Assembly (NCBI GenBank): GCA_910579925.1
Contig: CAJTVY010000024.1
Span: 1 to 50,729 of the forward strand
DNA from: an uncultured Dorea sp.
GTDB taxonomy: Bacteria; Bacillota; Clostridia; Lachnospirales; Lachnospiraceae
Reading direction: 5' to 3'
Length of the DNA stretch: 50,729 nucleotides
The translations under genes and the position numbers were made by a program. Positions 22,871 to 31,804 of the stretch are shown one piece after another. A model generated the notes under the pieces. It was not told the DNA's origin, ran no database searches, and saw nothing but the letters and a program-made list of their open reading frames with translations. How positions within the stretch are numbered: the stretch's first letter is position 1; every line of letters begins with the position of its first letter.

Positions 22871-24163
22871 ATGAGAAAAAGAGTGGTTGCGGTTTTGCTT
22901 GTGGCCGTGATGGTATCGGGCGTCTTTGCGGGGTGCGCAAAAACAAAAGAACGGGTTAATGAAGAAGGCGAGTCTGTGATAACCGTATGGAGTCCCAGCG
23001 ATGAACCGGCTATTGAGGAGTGGTGGGTCGAGAAAATCGACGAGTTTAATCAGGCGCATGAAGGAGAGATCGAACTGCGCCGGGAGGCCATCGTACGGGC
23101 GGACTCTTATGCGTATGAGGATAAGGTAAACGCGGCGATTACGTCTGACGACCTTCCGGATATTCTATACGTGGACGGACCGAATGTGTCAATCTATGCG
23201 GCAAATGAAGTGACTCTTCCGCTGGATGATTTCTTTGCCGAGGAAGAATGGGATGATTTTTTTGATTCATCGAAACAGCAGAACACTTATGACGGACACA
23301 TTTACGCTGTAGGTGCGACGGAAAGCTCCGTGGCCTTATACTACAATAAGGATATGCTGGATAAAGCGGGGGTATCTGTGCCGGAGAACAAGGAGGAGGC
23401 ATGGACCTGGTCTGAATATTATGAGGCGGCGAAAAAGCTGACAAAAGACGGGGTCGTGGGAACGAACATTATCATGGATAAAGGGGAGGGACTTTCCTAT
23501 GTGCTGGAACAGTTCTGGATTTCCAACGGCACGGATTTTGTCAATGAGGACGGAAGTTCGGCAAAAGGTTATCTGAACAGTGAGGAAGGAGTGGAAGCGG
23601 CACAGTTCCTGAACAGTCTGATACAGGAGGGCTATGCCAATATTGACCCGATCCAGAAGGAATTTCACAACGGTAAGGCGGCGACTATGCTGGGTGGTTC
23701 CTGGGAAGTGGCCACGCTTGAGAAGGATTACCCGGACCTGAACTGGGGAGTTACCTATTTCCCGGTGGCAGACGGGGACGGAATTCTGACTTCGCCCACC
23801 GGTGACTGGGCGGCTTCTGTCACCAAAAACGTCCAGGATACGGAAGCGGTAAAGGAAGTGATGAGATTTCTGTTTTCGGAGGAAAATGTAACTACCTACG
23901 CACAGGCGATTTCAAAGCCGCCTACAAGAGTCTCCAGTTATGACGTCCTGGAGGAATATAACGAATATCCTCGATCTATATTCAAGGAACAGCTCATGGA
24001 GACGGGACATCCAAGACCGAGAACGCCCTCCTACAGTGTGCTGACGGCGGAATTTGCAGAGGCAATGCTGAATATTTTTACTGGCGTAGACCCGCAGGAG
24101 GCGCTGGACGGAGCCGCAGAGGCCATGGATAAGGATTATAACAAATATTATGCGAATGATTAA
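22871..24163 (+). CDS. ABC sugar-binding lipoprotein
   Basis: This 430-residue extracellular solute-binding protein (family 1) has a lipoprotein signal peptide with lipobox VFAGC (Cys22). The mature protein is a two-lobed binding fold, with typical segments TVWSPSDEPAIEEWW, DDLPDILYVDG and the C-terminal LLSTPTGDW-like region (LTSPTGDWAASV). It would capture the oligosaccharide and deliver it to the two permeases encoded next. The specificity is inferred from the GH32 neighbour: sucrose or fructo-oligosaccharides. It starts 19 bp after the GH32 stop. Confidence 0.9.
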   Translation: MRKRVVAVLLVAVMVSGVFAGCAKTKERVNEEGESVITVWSPSDEPAIEEWWVEKIDEFNQAHEGEIELRREAIVRADSYAYEDKVNAAITSDDLPDILYVDGPNVSIYAANEVTLPLDDFFAEEEWDDFFDSSKQQNTYDGHIYAVGATESSVALYYNKDMLDKAGVSVPENKEEAWTWSEYYEAAKKLTKDGVVGTNIIMDKGEGLSYVLEQFWISNGTDFVNEDGSSAKGYLNSEEGVEAAQFLNSLIQEGYANIDPIQKEFHNGKAATMLGGSWEVATLEKDYPDLNWGVTYFPVADGDGILTSPTGDWAASVTKNVQDTEAVKEVMRFLFSEENVTTYAQAISKPPTRVSSYDVLEEYNEYPRSIFKEQLMETGHPRPRTPSYSVLTAEFAEAMLNIFTGVDPQEALDGAAEAMDKDYNKYYAND

Positions 24164-24184
24164 CGCAGAAAAGGGGGATTAGTT

Positions 24185-25069
24185 ATGCAAAAATCAGTAA
24201 ATAAAGCGAGTGAGAGAAAAGCGGCTTATATATTCATTCTTCCGGCAGTGGTCCTGCTGGCGGGTTTTCTGATCTATCCGTCTTTACAGACAGTCCGATA
24301 TGCCTTCACGGATTATAACATCATGCGTCCGGATCGGATTGTATTCTGTGGATTTAATAATTTTACAGAACTGTTCCAGGATAAGGACTTCTGGATTGCG
24401 GTAAAAAATACGCTGTATTTTACCGTGCTGGTCGTACCTTTTCAGACGGTGCTTGCCCTTGCGCTTGCCCTTCTGATTTCTTCCCGGAGAAAAGGCGTGT
24501 CAATCTTCCGGGCGGCGTATTTCAGCCCGCAGGTTACGTCCATGGTAGTCGTTGCGATTCTCTGGACCGTAATGTATAATTCAAGCCCGGACAGCGGTCT
24601 TCTGAATGCGTTGCTGGTAAACCTCGGGCTGGAACCATGCGGATTCCTGAATGATCCGGATACGGCGATGAATTCGATTATATTTATGTCTGCATGGCAG
24701 GGAGCCGGATATCAGATGATGATTTTCCTTGCGGGGCTGCAGGGAATTTCCCCGGAACAGTATGAGGCGGCTTCCATAGACGGCGCAGGAAAGATCGCAA
24801 GCTTCTTCTATGTTACGCTGCCGGGACTAAAGAACGTTATCCAGTATGTCGTTATGATTACGGTCATCCAGGCGATGAAGCTCTTCACGCAGCCTTACGT
24901 TATGACCAAGGGAGGGCCGCAGAATTCTACCAGGACGCTGGTGTATTACATCTATGAGCAGGGATTCCAGAAGAGGAATTTTGGATATGCCTGTGCGGTA
25001 GCCGCTGTTTTCTTTGTAATCGTCATCAGCCTGTCATTGGGTATGAAGAAAATTATCAAAGCGGATTAG
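24185..25069 (+). CDS. ABC sugar permease, MalF/UgpA type
   Basis: A 294-residue membrane protein with six predicted transmembrane segments, the first at about 15-35. The EAA loop that contacts the ATPase is EQYEAASIDGAGKIASFFYVTLPG. It pairs with the next permease to form the channel of a carbohydrate uptake (CUT1) importer. It lies 21 bp after the binding-protein gene, with GGGGG-type ribosome site just upstream. Confidence 0.9.
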   Translation: MQKSVNKASERKAAYIFILPAVVLLAGFLIYPSLQTVRYAFTDYNIMRPDRIVFCGFNNFTELFQDKDFWIAVKNTLYFTVLVVPFQTVLALALALLISSRRKGVSIFRAAYFSPQVTSMVVVAILWTVMYNSSPDSGLLNALLVNLGLEPCGFLNDPDTAMNSIIFMSAWQGAGYQMMIFLAGLQGISPEQYEAASIDGAGKIASFFYVTLPGLKNVIQYVVMITVIQAMKLFTQPYVMTKGGPQNSTRTLVYYIYEQGFQKRNFGYACAVAAVFFVIVISLSLGMKKIIKAD

Positions 25070-25087
25070 AATTGGGAGGTGAATACT

Positions 25088-25924
25088 ATGACGAAGAGAA
25101 AAACGTTTGGAAATGTTGCATTTTATCTTGGCAATACGTTGATCGCATTGATATTCGTGTCACCGCTGATCTGGATGATTGCCTCTTCGCTGAAGCCGGA
25201 AGCACAGATTTTTAAGGGGCTGAATTCGCTGTCTACGTTTATCCCCAGCGGAGCTTCGCTTAATAACTACATAGAAGTATTCCAGAGAATCAATATGTGG
25301 AAATTTATCGGGAACAGTTTATTTTATGTCCTGGTCATTATTCTCCTTGATCTGCTGGTGAACTCTATCTGCGGATATGCGCTGGCCAAATTCGAATTTA
25401 AAGGGAAGAATCTCCTGCTGACGCTTGTTATCAGTCTGATGGTATTTCCGGCAGAGGCAATCATGCTTCCGATGTACAGAGAAATGGCTGACCTGGGCTG
25501 GATTAACTCCTGGGCGTCTCTGATCGTGCCGTTTGTGGCAAAGTGTTTCAGTATCTATATGTTCCGTCAGTTTTTCCTGGATATTCCGGACGAACTGCTG
25601 GAGGCGGCTTCGATAGACGGCTGTGGACCGGTTAAAACCTTTTTTAAGGTAGTAATGCCTATTTCGGGCACTGTGTATGCAACGATCTTTATTCTGGATT
25701 TCGTTGCTCACTGGAATGACTTTATGTGGCCGCTGCTTGTGGTGACGGGAGAGGAAAAGCGGACGATTCAGCTGGCAATCCAGACCTTTTTCGGATCGAA
25801 GCCGATCAATTACGGCCCTATCATGGCATCGCTGACGATATCTGCAATCCCGATGCTGCTGATGTTTATCTTTCTTCAGAAATATTATGTGGAAGGGATT
25901 GCTTCTACGGGAATTAAAGGATAA
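25088..25924 (+). CDS. ABC sugar permease, MalG/UgpE type
   Basis: A 278-residue membrane protein with six predicted segments. The EAA loop is ELLEAASIDGCGPVKTFFKVVMP, and the C-terminal end YYVEGIASTGIKG is typical of MalG-type CUT1 permeases. ATG 25088 follows GGGAGG by 8 bp; a GTG at 25079 overlaps that ribosome site and is less likely. No ATP-binding subunit is encoded in the cluster, so a shared MsmX/MalK-type ATPase elsewhere must energise it. Confidence 0.9.
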   Translation: MTKRKTFGNVAFYLGNTLIALIFVSPLIWMIASSLKPEAQIFKGLNSLSTFIPSGASLNNYIEVFQRINMWKFIGNSLFYVLVIILLDLLVNSICGYALAKFEFKGKNLLLTLVISLMVFPAEAIMLPMYREMADLGWINSWASLIVPFVAKCFSIYMFRQFFLDIPDELLEAASIDGCGPVKTFFKVVMPISGTVYATIFILDFVAHWNDFMWPLLVVTGEEKRTIQLAIQTFFGSKPINYGPIMASLTISAIPMLLMFIFLQKYYVEGIASTGIKG

Positions 25925-25941
25925 AAAATGGAGGGAAAGAC

Positions 25942-26553
25942 ATGGAAGGTGTATTTCGTTTTGAAGGCAGGATGTTTCGGATGGCAGAAAAGGCGGGAAA
26001 TCTCATTAAGCTGAATCTGATATGGATCTTGTTCTCCCTGCCTCTGATAACGGGCGGCGCTGCTCTCTGCGCTCTTCATGTTACGGCTGTCAGAATTCTG
26101 AAAAATGAAGAAGGATATGTATTCCGCGATTTCTGGACTGTGTTTCGGAAGAAAATGATACCGTCTATAAAGCTCTGGATTCCGCTTCTGGCTGCTGCTT
26201 CGGTTCTTGTCTTTGATTATGTGTTCTGGAAAAATGTGGACGGGAATCTAGCTGATTTCATGAGAGCCTTTGTCTGTATACTTATGGGTATGTGGACGGC
26301 GCTGGTGTTCTATGTCTTTCCGCTTGCCGCAAGAATGGATACTTCGGCTGGAACTACGCTGCGTAACGGGTTCCTTCTGCTATTTAAATATCTTCCGCAG
26401 TCCATGTATCTTCTGCTTATTACTGGTATTTTTCTTGCGGCAGGGCTTCTATGGACTCCGGTGTTCTATGTGATAGTATTGTCGGGCGGTTCTCTGACGG
26501 CCGTAATTCATGGAAAACTGCTCTTGTGGATATTTAGAAAAGAGGCTGTTTAA
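25942..26553 (+). CDS. DUF624 membrane protein (YesL-like)
   Basis: A 203-residue protein with about five transmembrane segments and the DUF624 start pattern (RFEGRMFRMAEKAGNLIKLNLIWIL). Such proteins are regularly encoded at the end of CUT1 sugar ABC operons in Firmicutes, and their role is unknown. It starts 17 bp after the permease with GGAGGGAAA upstream, and is the last gene of the unit. Confidence 0.85.
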   Translation: MEGVFRFEGRMFRMAEKAGNLIKLNLIWILFSLPLITGGAALCALHVTAVRILKNEEGYVFRDFWTVFRKKMIPSIKLWIPLLAAASVLVFDYVFWKNVDGNLADFMRAFVCILMGMWTALVFYVFPLAARMDTSAGTTLRNGFLLLFKYLPQSMYLLLITGIFLAAGLLWTPVFYVIVLSGGSLTAVIHGKLLLWIFRKEAV

Positions 26554-26616
26554 TACGTTTTATCCAGATGTTGAACAGACGTCGCGGAATGTTCGCAAAG
26601 ATATCAACGATATTAC

Positions 26617-26645
26617 TTTCAAGATTCGTCTCATTGTAGTATAAT
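26617..26645 (+). promoter_or_regulatory. Possible promoter of the phosphatase gene
   Basis: A perfect -10 TATAAT (26640-26645) lies 17 bp after a weak -35 TTTCAA (26617-26622), about 80 bp before the phosphatase start. Confidence 0.4.
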
Positions 26646-26726
26646 TATAAAAGAATGAAATTCTGCTTCGGTATTGCTTGCCATTCTTGGGAAGACGGAG
26701 AAAGTAAAAACAGGAGGAACAGACTG

Positions 26727-27197
26727 ATGATAAATGTACTTTTTGTATGTCTGGGCAATATCTGTCGTTCGCCCATGGCAGAATTCGTGTTCCGGGACAT
26801 GATGGAGAAACGCGGCGCAGCCGACCAGTTTCATATCGCCTCTGCCGCAACCAGCAGTGAAGAACTGGGCAACCCTGTCCATTATGGAACAACGAACAAA
26901 TTAAAAGAATTCGGCATCAGTACAAAGGGAAAATATGCCGTCCAGCTTAAGAGAAAAGACTACCGGGATTATGACTATATTCTGGGGATGGAGTACCGGA
27001 ACATTCGCGGCATTAACCGGATTATTGGTTCGGATCCTGAACATAAGGTGTCCAGGCTTCTTGATTTTACCGGGAATCCGAGAGATATTGCAGATCCATG
27101 GTATACGGGGAATTTTGACAGGACCTATGACGATATTGTGGAAGGCTGTGAAGGATTTCTGAATTATCTCATTAGCCAGAACGTAGTGAAATTATAA
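26727..27197 (+). CDS. Low-molecular-weight protein tyrosine phosphatase
   Basis: This 156-residue enzyme has the phosphate-binding loop CLGNICRS (Cys8 nucleophile, Arg14) at its N-terminus and the general-acid motif DPWYTG near the C-terminal third. It hydrolyses phosphotyrosine and may also act on phosphoarginine or small phosphates; no kinase or exopolysaccharide gene is adjacent. ATG 26727 follows CAGGAGGAAC closely, whereas upstream in-frame codons have no ribosome site. It lies 31 bp before the DAHP synthase gene, so the two may be co-transcribed. Confidence 0.9.
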   Translation: MINVLFVCLGNICRSPMAEFVFRDMMEKRGAADQFHIASAATSSEELGNPVHYGTTNKLKEFGISTKGKYAVQLKRKDYRDYDYILGMEYRNIRGINRIIGSDPEHKVSRLLDFTGNPRDIADPWYTGNFDRTYDDIVEGCEGFLNYLISQNVVKL

Positions 27198-27228
27198 GTA
27201 TTCAGGAGGAAACGGAGGAGAAACGGAT

Positions 27229-28260
27229 ATGTCTATGAAGATAAATCACAAACTGCCGGCTCCAGAGGAGTTAAAAGCTCAGTATCCGCTTTCTGAGAAG
27301 ATTAAGGAGAGTAAGCGCAGGAGGGATGAAGAGATCCGGGATATCTTTACCGGAAAGTCGGATAAATTTGTCGTTCTTGTGGGTCCTTGTTCTGCGGATA
27401 ATGAGGAATCTGTCTGTGAGTATGTGAGACGCCTGAAATCAGTGGCAGACCGGGTGTCTGACCGTCTGATGGTGATTCCAAGAGTCTACACCAACAAACC
27501 AAGAACTACTGGGGAAGGGTACAAAGGAATGCTGCATCAGCCCGACCCGGAGAAAGATCCCGACCTTCTGGCAGGTATCATTGCAATCCGCAGGATGCAT
27601 ATCCGGGTGATGGAGGAAACCGGACTGTCTGCTGCGGATGAGATGCTCTACCCGGAGAATCGCAGCTACCTTGACGACGTGTTATCTTATGAGGCAGTGG
27701 GGGCAAGGTCGGTAGAGAACCAGCAGCATCGTCTGACGGCCAGCGGCATGGATATTCCTGTCGGAATGAAGAATCCAACCAGCGGCGATCTGTCTGTGAT
27801 GCTTAATTCTGTCACCGCAGCACAGCGCCCGCACCGGTTTATTTACCGGGGATATGATGTGGAAACCGATGGAAATGAACTGGCGCATACGATTTTAAGA
27901 GGTGGGGTGGATAAGTATGGAAAGAATATTCCCAATTACCATTATGAGGATCTTTCCCGCCTTGCGGAAATGTATGGGAAATGGGAACTTAAAAATCCGG
28001 CTGTTATCGTGGATGTGAATCATTCTAATTCCAGCAAACAGTACAGGGAGCAGATACGGATTGTCAGTGAAATCATGCACAGCAGAAACTATAATCAGGA
28101 ACTTAAGAAGCTGGTAAAAGGGGTTATGATTGAAAGTTATCTGGTAGAAGGGAGACAGGATATTACGGATAACCTGACGTACGGGCAGTCGATTACGGAT
28201 CCTTGTATCGGATGGGAGGATACGGAACGGCTGATTTATGATATTGCGCAGAAATGTTGA
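27229..28260 (+). CDS. aroF: 3-deoxy-7-phosphoheptulonate (DAHP) synthase, class I
   Basis: A 343-residue enzyme that joins phosphoenolpyruvate and erythrose 4-phosphate in the first step of aromatic amino acid synthesis. Conserved segments include LVGPCSADN, IPRVYTNKPRTTGEGYKG and SARSVENQQHR-like GARSVENQQH, then GMKNPTSGD and VDVNHSNS. The type is the E. coli AroF/G/H (I-alpha) form; which feedback inhibitor applies cannot be read. AGGAGGAAACGGAGGAG gives a strong ribosome site. No T-box or trp leader is seen before it. A strong terminator follows. Confidence 0.92.
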   Translation: MSMKINHKLPAPEELKAQYPLSEKIKESKRRRDEEIRDIFTGKSDKFVVLVGPCSADNEESVCEYVRRLKSVADRVSDRLMVIPRVYTNKPRTTGEGYKGMLHQPDPEKDPDLLAGIIAIRRMHIRVMEETGLSAADEMLYPENRSYLDDVLSYEAVGARSVENQQHRLTASGMDIPVGMKNPTSGDLSVMLNSVTAAQRPHRFIYRGYDVETDGNELAHTILRGGVDKYGKNIPNYHYEDLSRLAEMYGKWELKNPAVIVDVNHSNSSKQYREQIRIVSEIMHSRNYNQELKKLVKGVMIESYLVEGRQDITDNLTYGQSITDPCIGWEDTERLIYDIAQKC

Positions 28261-28290
28261 ATGCGGTCGATGAATTAGAAAAAGATGCTT

Positions 28291-28337
28291 ATAAGATGTT
28301 CTCTATTACCAGGAGGTTAGAAGAACATCTTATTTTT
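28291..28337 (+). terminator. Terminator after DAHP synthase
   Basis: ATAAGATGTTCT (28291-28302) pairs with AGAACATCTTAT (28322-28333) and is followed by a T-rich run (TTTTATTT). It ends the phosphatase/DAHP synthase transcript. Confidence 0.8.
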
Positions 28338-28354
28338 ATTTATACTGCCATAGT

Positions 28355-28406
28355 ATTAGTGCGCTGACCGCATTAGTGCACAATTTTTTTGCCAGTTTAG
28401 TGTAAC
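28355..28406 (+). promoter_or_regulatory. ATTAGTGC repeats and possible ECF-sigma promoter region
   Basis: ATTAGTGC occurs at 28355-28362 and 28372-28379, with a related TTTAGTGT at 28396-28403. TGTAAC at 28401-28406 resembles the -35 of ECF-sigma promoters, but no matching CGT-type -10 lies at 16-17 bp. Autoregulation by the downstream sigma factor is possible but not shown. Confidence 0.3.
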
Positions 28407-28481
28407 GAAAAATTACTTTTTAGGATATATAGATAGAACGTTCACAAAGGCGAAGAACACAAAGTAAAGCGAGGTGAGGCC

Positions 28482-28955
28482 ATGTTAAATTTGGATGCAG
28501 CATACAGGGAGCATGCCCGGATGGTATACTGCTTCCTAAAGTCTTTGTGCTATGATAACGAGACGGCAGAGGAGCTTACGCAGGAGACCTTTTATCAGGC
28601 GGTAAGGTGTGCAGACAAATATGACGGGACATGCAAGGTATCAACATGGCTGTGTCAGATTGCGAAGCACCTATGGTATCAGGAGCAGGAGAGAAAAAAG
28701 AAGAAAGGTACAAAAATACTGGACGATAGCCTGGTGTCTGATAAGAAGCTGCCGGATGAGGAGATGTGTATCCGGGAAGAAAAGATGGAGTTATTTCGAA
28801 AGGTGCACATTTTGGATGAAACAGCGAAAGAGGTCGTCCTCCTTAGGGTGACAGGAGCATTTTCCTTTCGGGAGATCGGGGAGCTATTCGGAAAGAATGA
28901 AAACTGGGCGAGAGTAACATTTTACAGGGCAAAACAGAAAATTGTGAAAGGGTGA
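28482..28955 (+). CDS. ECF-type RNA polymerase sigma factor
   Basis: This 157-residue protein has sigma region 2 (YCFLKSLCYDNETAEELTQETFYQAV, then KVSTWLCQIAKHLWY) and region 4 (ETAKEVVLLRVTGAFSFREIGELFGKNENWARVTFYRAKQKI) and lacks regions 1 and 3, as ECF sigmas do. It would direct polymerase to stress- or envelope-related promoters. GAGGTGAGGCC gives the ribosome site. Its stop overlaps the region where the anti-sigma gene begins, the usual arrangement for a sigma/anti-sigma pair. Confidence 0.9.
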   Translation: MLNLDAAYREHARMVYCFLKSLCYDNETAEELTQETFYQAVRCADKYDGTCKVSTWLCQIAKHLWYQEQERKKKKGTKILDDSLVSDKKLPDEEMCIREEKMELFRKVHILDETAKEVVLLRVTGAFSFREIGELFGKNENWARVTFYRAKQKIVKG

Positions 28956-28960
28956 CGAAT

Positions 28961-29668
28961 ATGATGGAATGTGGAATTATTAAGGATCTGTTCCCAAGTT
29001 ACATCGACGGGCTGACAGGCAAGGAGAGTAATCTCAAGATTGAGGAGCATTTGGAAAAATGCGGAGAGTGCCGTGAGTATCTTGAGGCGATGAAAACGGA
29101 GCTTGCATCGGGGAGATATACAGAGATCAATAAAGCACAGGCAAAGGCGGAGATCAGGGCGTTTAAGAAACTGGGAAGAAGAACGTTTTATGCAGTGATT
29201 ATAACTGCGTTTATAGTGGCTTTTCTCTGCGGCGTGTATGAAGCTTATTTCTGCGTCGGAGTAAGTACCATGTCAAACGATGTGGATATTACTTATGAAA
29301 ATGTAGACGGAGTAGTCAGAATCGGATTTGTACCTAAAAAGGATAATATCTATATCGGAGGAAAACTAGGGGGATCGGATCTGGATATAGAAGAGGCAGA
29401 CAAGAAGATTTTGTTGGTAAATTACCATGTGAATCCACTGAAGAACAGAATGGATTATCAGGTAAACATGGTGGACGGGATGCGACAGAATGCGCTGTAC
29501 TTTAACTATATATTTATAGATGAAGATACGGTGTTATGCGTTAGTGAATCTGATGAAATTGTAAGGCTTAAAGGAAATGAGAAGCTGGCTGTAAAATATG
29601 GGGATAAAACGAAGGTGATTACGGTAAATGATCTTCGTACAGAGGCAGGGATTAAAAAGTTAAAATAG
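28961..29668 (+). CDS. Zinc-finger anti-sigma factor, membrane-anchored
   Basis: A 235-residue protein. The N-terminal segment has the zf-HC2 anti-sigma zinc finger (HLEKCGECREYL, with an upstream Cys). A single transmembrane helix lies near residues 73-95 (FYAVIITAFIVAFLCGVYEA), followed by an outer domain of about 140 residues rich in strands that could sense a signal. It would hold the preceding ECF sigma at the membrane until released. ATG 28961 follows AAAGGG by 8 bp; a GTG at 28952 overlaps the sigma stop and is less likely. The outer domain matches nothing I know. Confidence 0.85.
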   Translation: MMECGIIKDLFPSYIDGLTGKESNLKIEEHLEKCGECREYLEAMKTELASGRYTEINKAQAKAEIRAFKKLGRRTFYAVIITAFIVAFLCGVYEAYFCVGVSTMSNDVDITYENVDGVVRIGFVPKKDNIYIGGKLGGSDLDIEEADKKILLVNYHVNPLKNRMDYQVNMVDGMRQNALYFNYIFIDEDTVLCVSESDEIVRLKGNEKLAVKYGDKTKVITVNDLRTEAGIKKLK

Positions 29669-29827
29669 GATGGTAAATTGTTCAATGGAAACTGATTGCG
29701 AAATGTAAATGGATGGGTTATAAGGATCCTTTCCGCATCCATATTGGATTAATACCAGTTCTAATGATATTATAAAGGAGTCTTAGTGCACGGATCGTGA
29801 CTGAGGAGTGGTTTTGTTTTTTTATAT

Positions 29828-29856
29828 TTGTGAAATAGGGAGGGATAGGGTATAAT
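29828..29856 (+). promoter_or_regulatory. Promoter of the AAA/PD-(D/E)XK gene
   Basis: The -35 TTGTGA (29828-29833) and perfect -10 TATAAT (29851-29856) are separated by 17 bp, with the start near 29863, about 78 bp before the gene. The rest of the 272-bp gap since the anti-sigma gene has no other clear feature. Confidence 0.6.
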
Positions 29857-29940
29857 ATTGAAAACCAGTACGGATTGAGGAATGGATAATAATTTTAATT
29901 TTGGCATATCAAATGAAAAACAGGGGTGGAGGGAGGTGGC

Positions 29941-31647
29941 ATGTTGAAAAAAGCATTGCCAGTTGGCGTGGAAAATTTTGAAGATCTGATAAAATCGGAA
30001 TATTATTATGTAGATAAAACAATGTTTATAAAAGAAATGTTGGATTTGAAGGGAAAGGTGAACTTATTCACCAGACCCAGGCGTTTTGGAAAAACATTGA
30101 ATTTAAGTATGCTTCGGTACTTTTTTGAGGATACAGGAGACAAGGTAAAAAATGAGCAGAATAAAGAACTCTTCTGGGGTATGAAGATTACGGAAGCCGG
30201 AGAGAAATATACGGAGCAGATGGGAATGTACCCTGTGATAAATCTGACATTAAAATCAGCCAAACAGGAAGATTTTGAAAATGCCTATTATACGATGCAG
30301 GTTGAAATAGCATCTGAGTTTGACAGACATAGAAGTGTGATTGAAACAGGCAGAGAAAAACTTACTCAAAAAGAATATGAACAATATATACGAATTGCAG
30401 ATGAAGAAGCGGATGAAAAACAGGTCAGAGGTTCGTTAAAATTATTTAGCAGATGTATGTATAAAATCACAGGTAAGAATACGGTCATTCTAATTGACGA
30501 GTATGATGTGCCATTGGAGAATGCATATTTTCGGGGATTTTATGAGAAGATGGTGATTTTTATCCGTTCATTGTTAGAGTCTGGGCTAAAAACAAATGAT
30601 TATCTACAGTTCGCTGTCATTACGGGGTGCTTGAGAATCTCTAGAGAAAGTATTTTTACCGGATTAAATCATTTGAAGATTATATCCATACTTGACCAGC
30701 AATATAGTGAGCATTTTGGTTTTACGGAATCAGAGGTGCTGCAGATGATGCAGTATTATGGTGCAAAGAGCCGTTTTTCGACGATGAAGGAATGGTATAA
30801 TGGTTATATATTTGGTGATACGGAAGTTTACAATCCGTGGAGTGTAGTTAATTATATGAGTGATCTGAATGTTAAGCTGGCTGTATTTCCCCGCCCGTAT
30901 TGGATCAATACCAGTTCCAATGACATTATTAAAGATCTGATTGTTTGCGCAGATCGAGAGACAAAAAGCCAGATTGAGACGCTTTTAAAGGGCGATACGC
31001 TGGATATTCAGGTGCATGAGGAAGTGACCTATGGGGATATGCATAGCAATAATGAAAATTTGTGGAATTTCCTTTATTTTACCGGATATCTGACGAAAGA
31101 AGGAGAATATTTTAAAGAATCGACTATTTTTTTAAAGGTGCGTATTCCAAATATAGAAGTAAAGACAATTTATCAGAGTACGATTCTAAATTGGATGAAG
31201 GGAAATATCAAAAAAGAGAATTTCCATGATTTATATCGAGCGCTAGAGGATGGAAATGAGGATAAAATGAGAGATATTTTGAATGGCCAGCTTTTTCAGA
31301 CGATTAGTTTTTTTGATAGTGCAGAGAATTTTTATCATGGGTTTCTTACCGGGATACTAAGTCAGAGTGAGAATTATCTGGTCAAATCTAACAGGGAATC
31401 TGGAGATGGGCGGTCAGATATTACGGTGAAGAGCCCGTCTCTTCGGGGCAGGTCGTTTGTCTTGGAAGTAAAGGTATCGGATTCGGTTGATAATCTAGAA
31501 GTGGATGCGGAAAGAGCATTACAGCAGATTTATGATAGGAACTATATGGAGGAACTTAAGACAGAAGGATATCGGAAGATAGATTGCTATGGAATATCAT
31601 TTTATCGAAAAGATTGCGAAGTTAGATTTGGAAACGGACAAAAGTGA
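29941..31647 (+). CDS. AAA-ATPase-like protein with PD-(D/E)XK nuclease-type C-terminus
   Basis: This 568-residue protein joins an AAA-ATPase-like domain (PF09820 type) to a nuclease-fold domain (PF08011 type). The N-terminus has LPVGVENFEDLI, YYVDKTMFI and a P-loop-like RPRRFGKTLN. A Walker B-like VILIDEYDVPLE lies near residue 185. The C-terminal end has SDITVKSP then FVLEVKVSD, a D...ExK nuclease pattern. The family is very common and multicopy in gut clostridia; roles in defence or genome dynamics are suggested but unproven. ATG 29941 follows GGAGG by a short 4 bp. Codon use is AT-richer than the surrounding metabolic genes, which hints at horizontal origin. Confidence 0.85.
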   Translation: MLKKALPVGVENFEDLIKSEYYYVDKTMFIKEMLDLKGKVNLFTRPRRFGKTLNLSMLRYFFEDTGDKVKNEQNKELFWGMKITEAGEKYTEQMGMYPVINLTLKSAKQEDFENAYYTMQVEIASEFDRHRSVIETGREKLTQKEYEQYIRIADEEADEKQVRGSLKLFSRCMYKITGKNTVILIDEYDVPLENAYFRGFYEKMVIFIRSLLESGLKTNDYLQFAVITGCLRISRESIFTGLNHLKIISILDQQYSEHFGFTESEVLQMMQYYGAKSRFSTMKEWYNGYIFGDTEVYNPWSVVNYMSDLNVKLAVFPRPYWINTSSNDIIKDLIVCADRETKSQIETLLKGDTLDIQVHEEVTYGDMHSNNENLWNFLYFTGYLTKEGEYFKESTIFLKVRIPNIEVKTIYQSTILNWMKGNIKKENFHDLYRALEDGNEDKMRDILNGQLFQTISFFDSAENFYHGFLTGILSQSENYLVKSNRESGDGRSDITVKSPSLRGRSFVLEVKVSDSVDNLEVDAERALQQIYDRNYMEELKTEGYRKIDCYGISFYRKDCEVRFGNGQK

Positions 31648-31747
31648 GTTTATGATAGGACAGAATACAAGAAAGTGTAGAAAGTTTTAGAATTAAAGGA
31701 ACTATAGAAATAGGCAGAAGAAATTCCGGTTTGATAACAACTACAAG

Positions 31748-31776
31748 GAATATGAAAATAAACCTCTGCATACATT
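31748..31776 (+). promoter_or_regulatory. Sigma-E-like sporulation promoter of spoIIID
   Basis: The -10 CATACATT (31769-31776) fits the sigma-E consensus CATACANT, with GAATATG (31748-31754) 14 bp upstream as a plausible -35. The expected start is near 31783, about 22 nt before the SpoIIID ATG. In B. subtilis spoIIID is transcribed by sigma-E in the mother cell. Confidence 0.6.
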
Positions 31777-31804
31777 GTAAAAACAATGAGTGCAGGGGTT
31801 TTGT

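Noticed and set aside
27198..27228. T-box or aromatic amino acid leader before DAHP synthase
   Set aside because: Only 31 bp separate it from the phosphatase gene; there is no room for a T-box and no leader peptide is seen.
31763..31798. A hairpin that seems to sequester the spoIIID ribosome site, followed by TTTT, as an attenuator
   Set aside because: The sigma-E-like promoter overlaps its left arm and the mRNA would start inside it, so the full hairpin would not form in the transcript.
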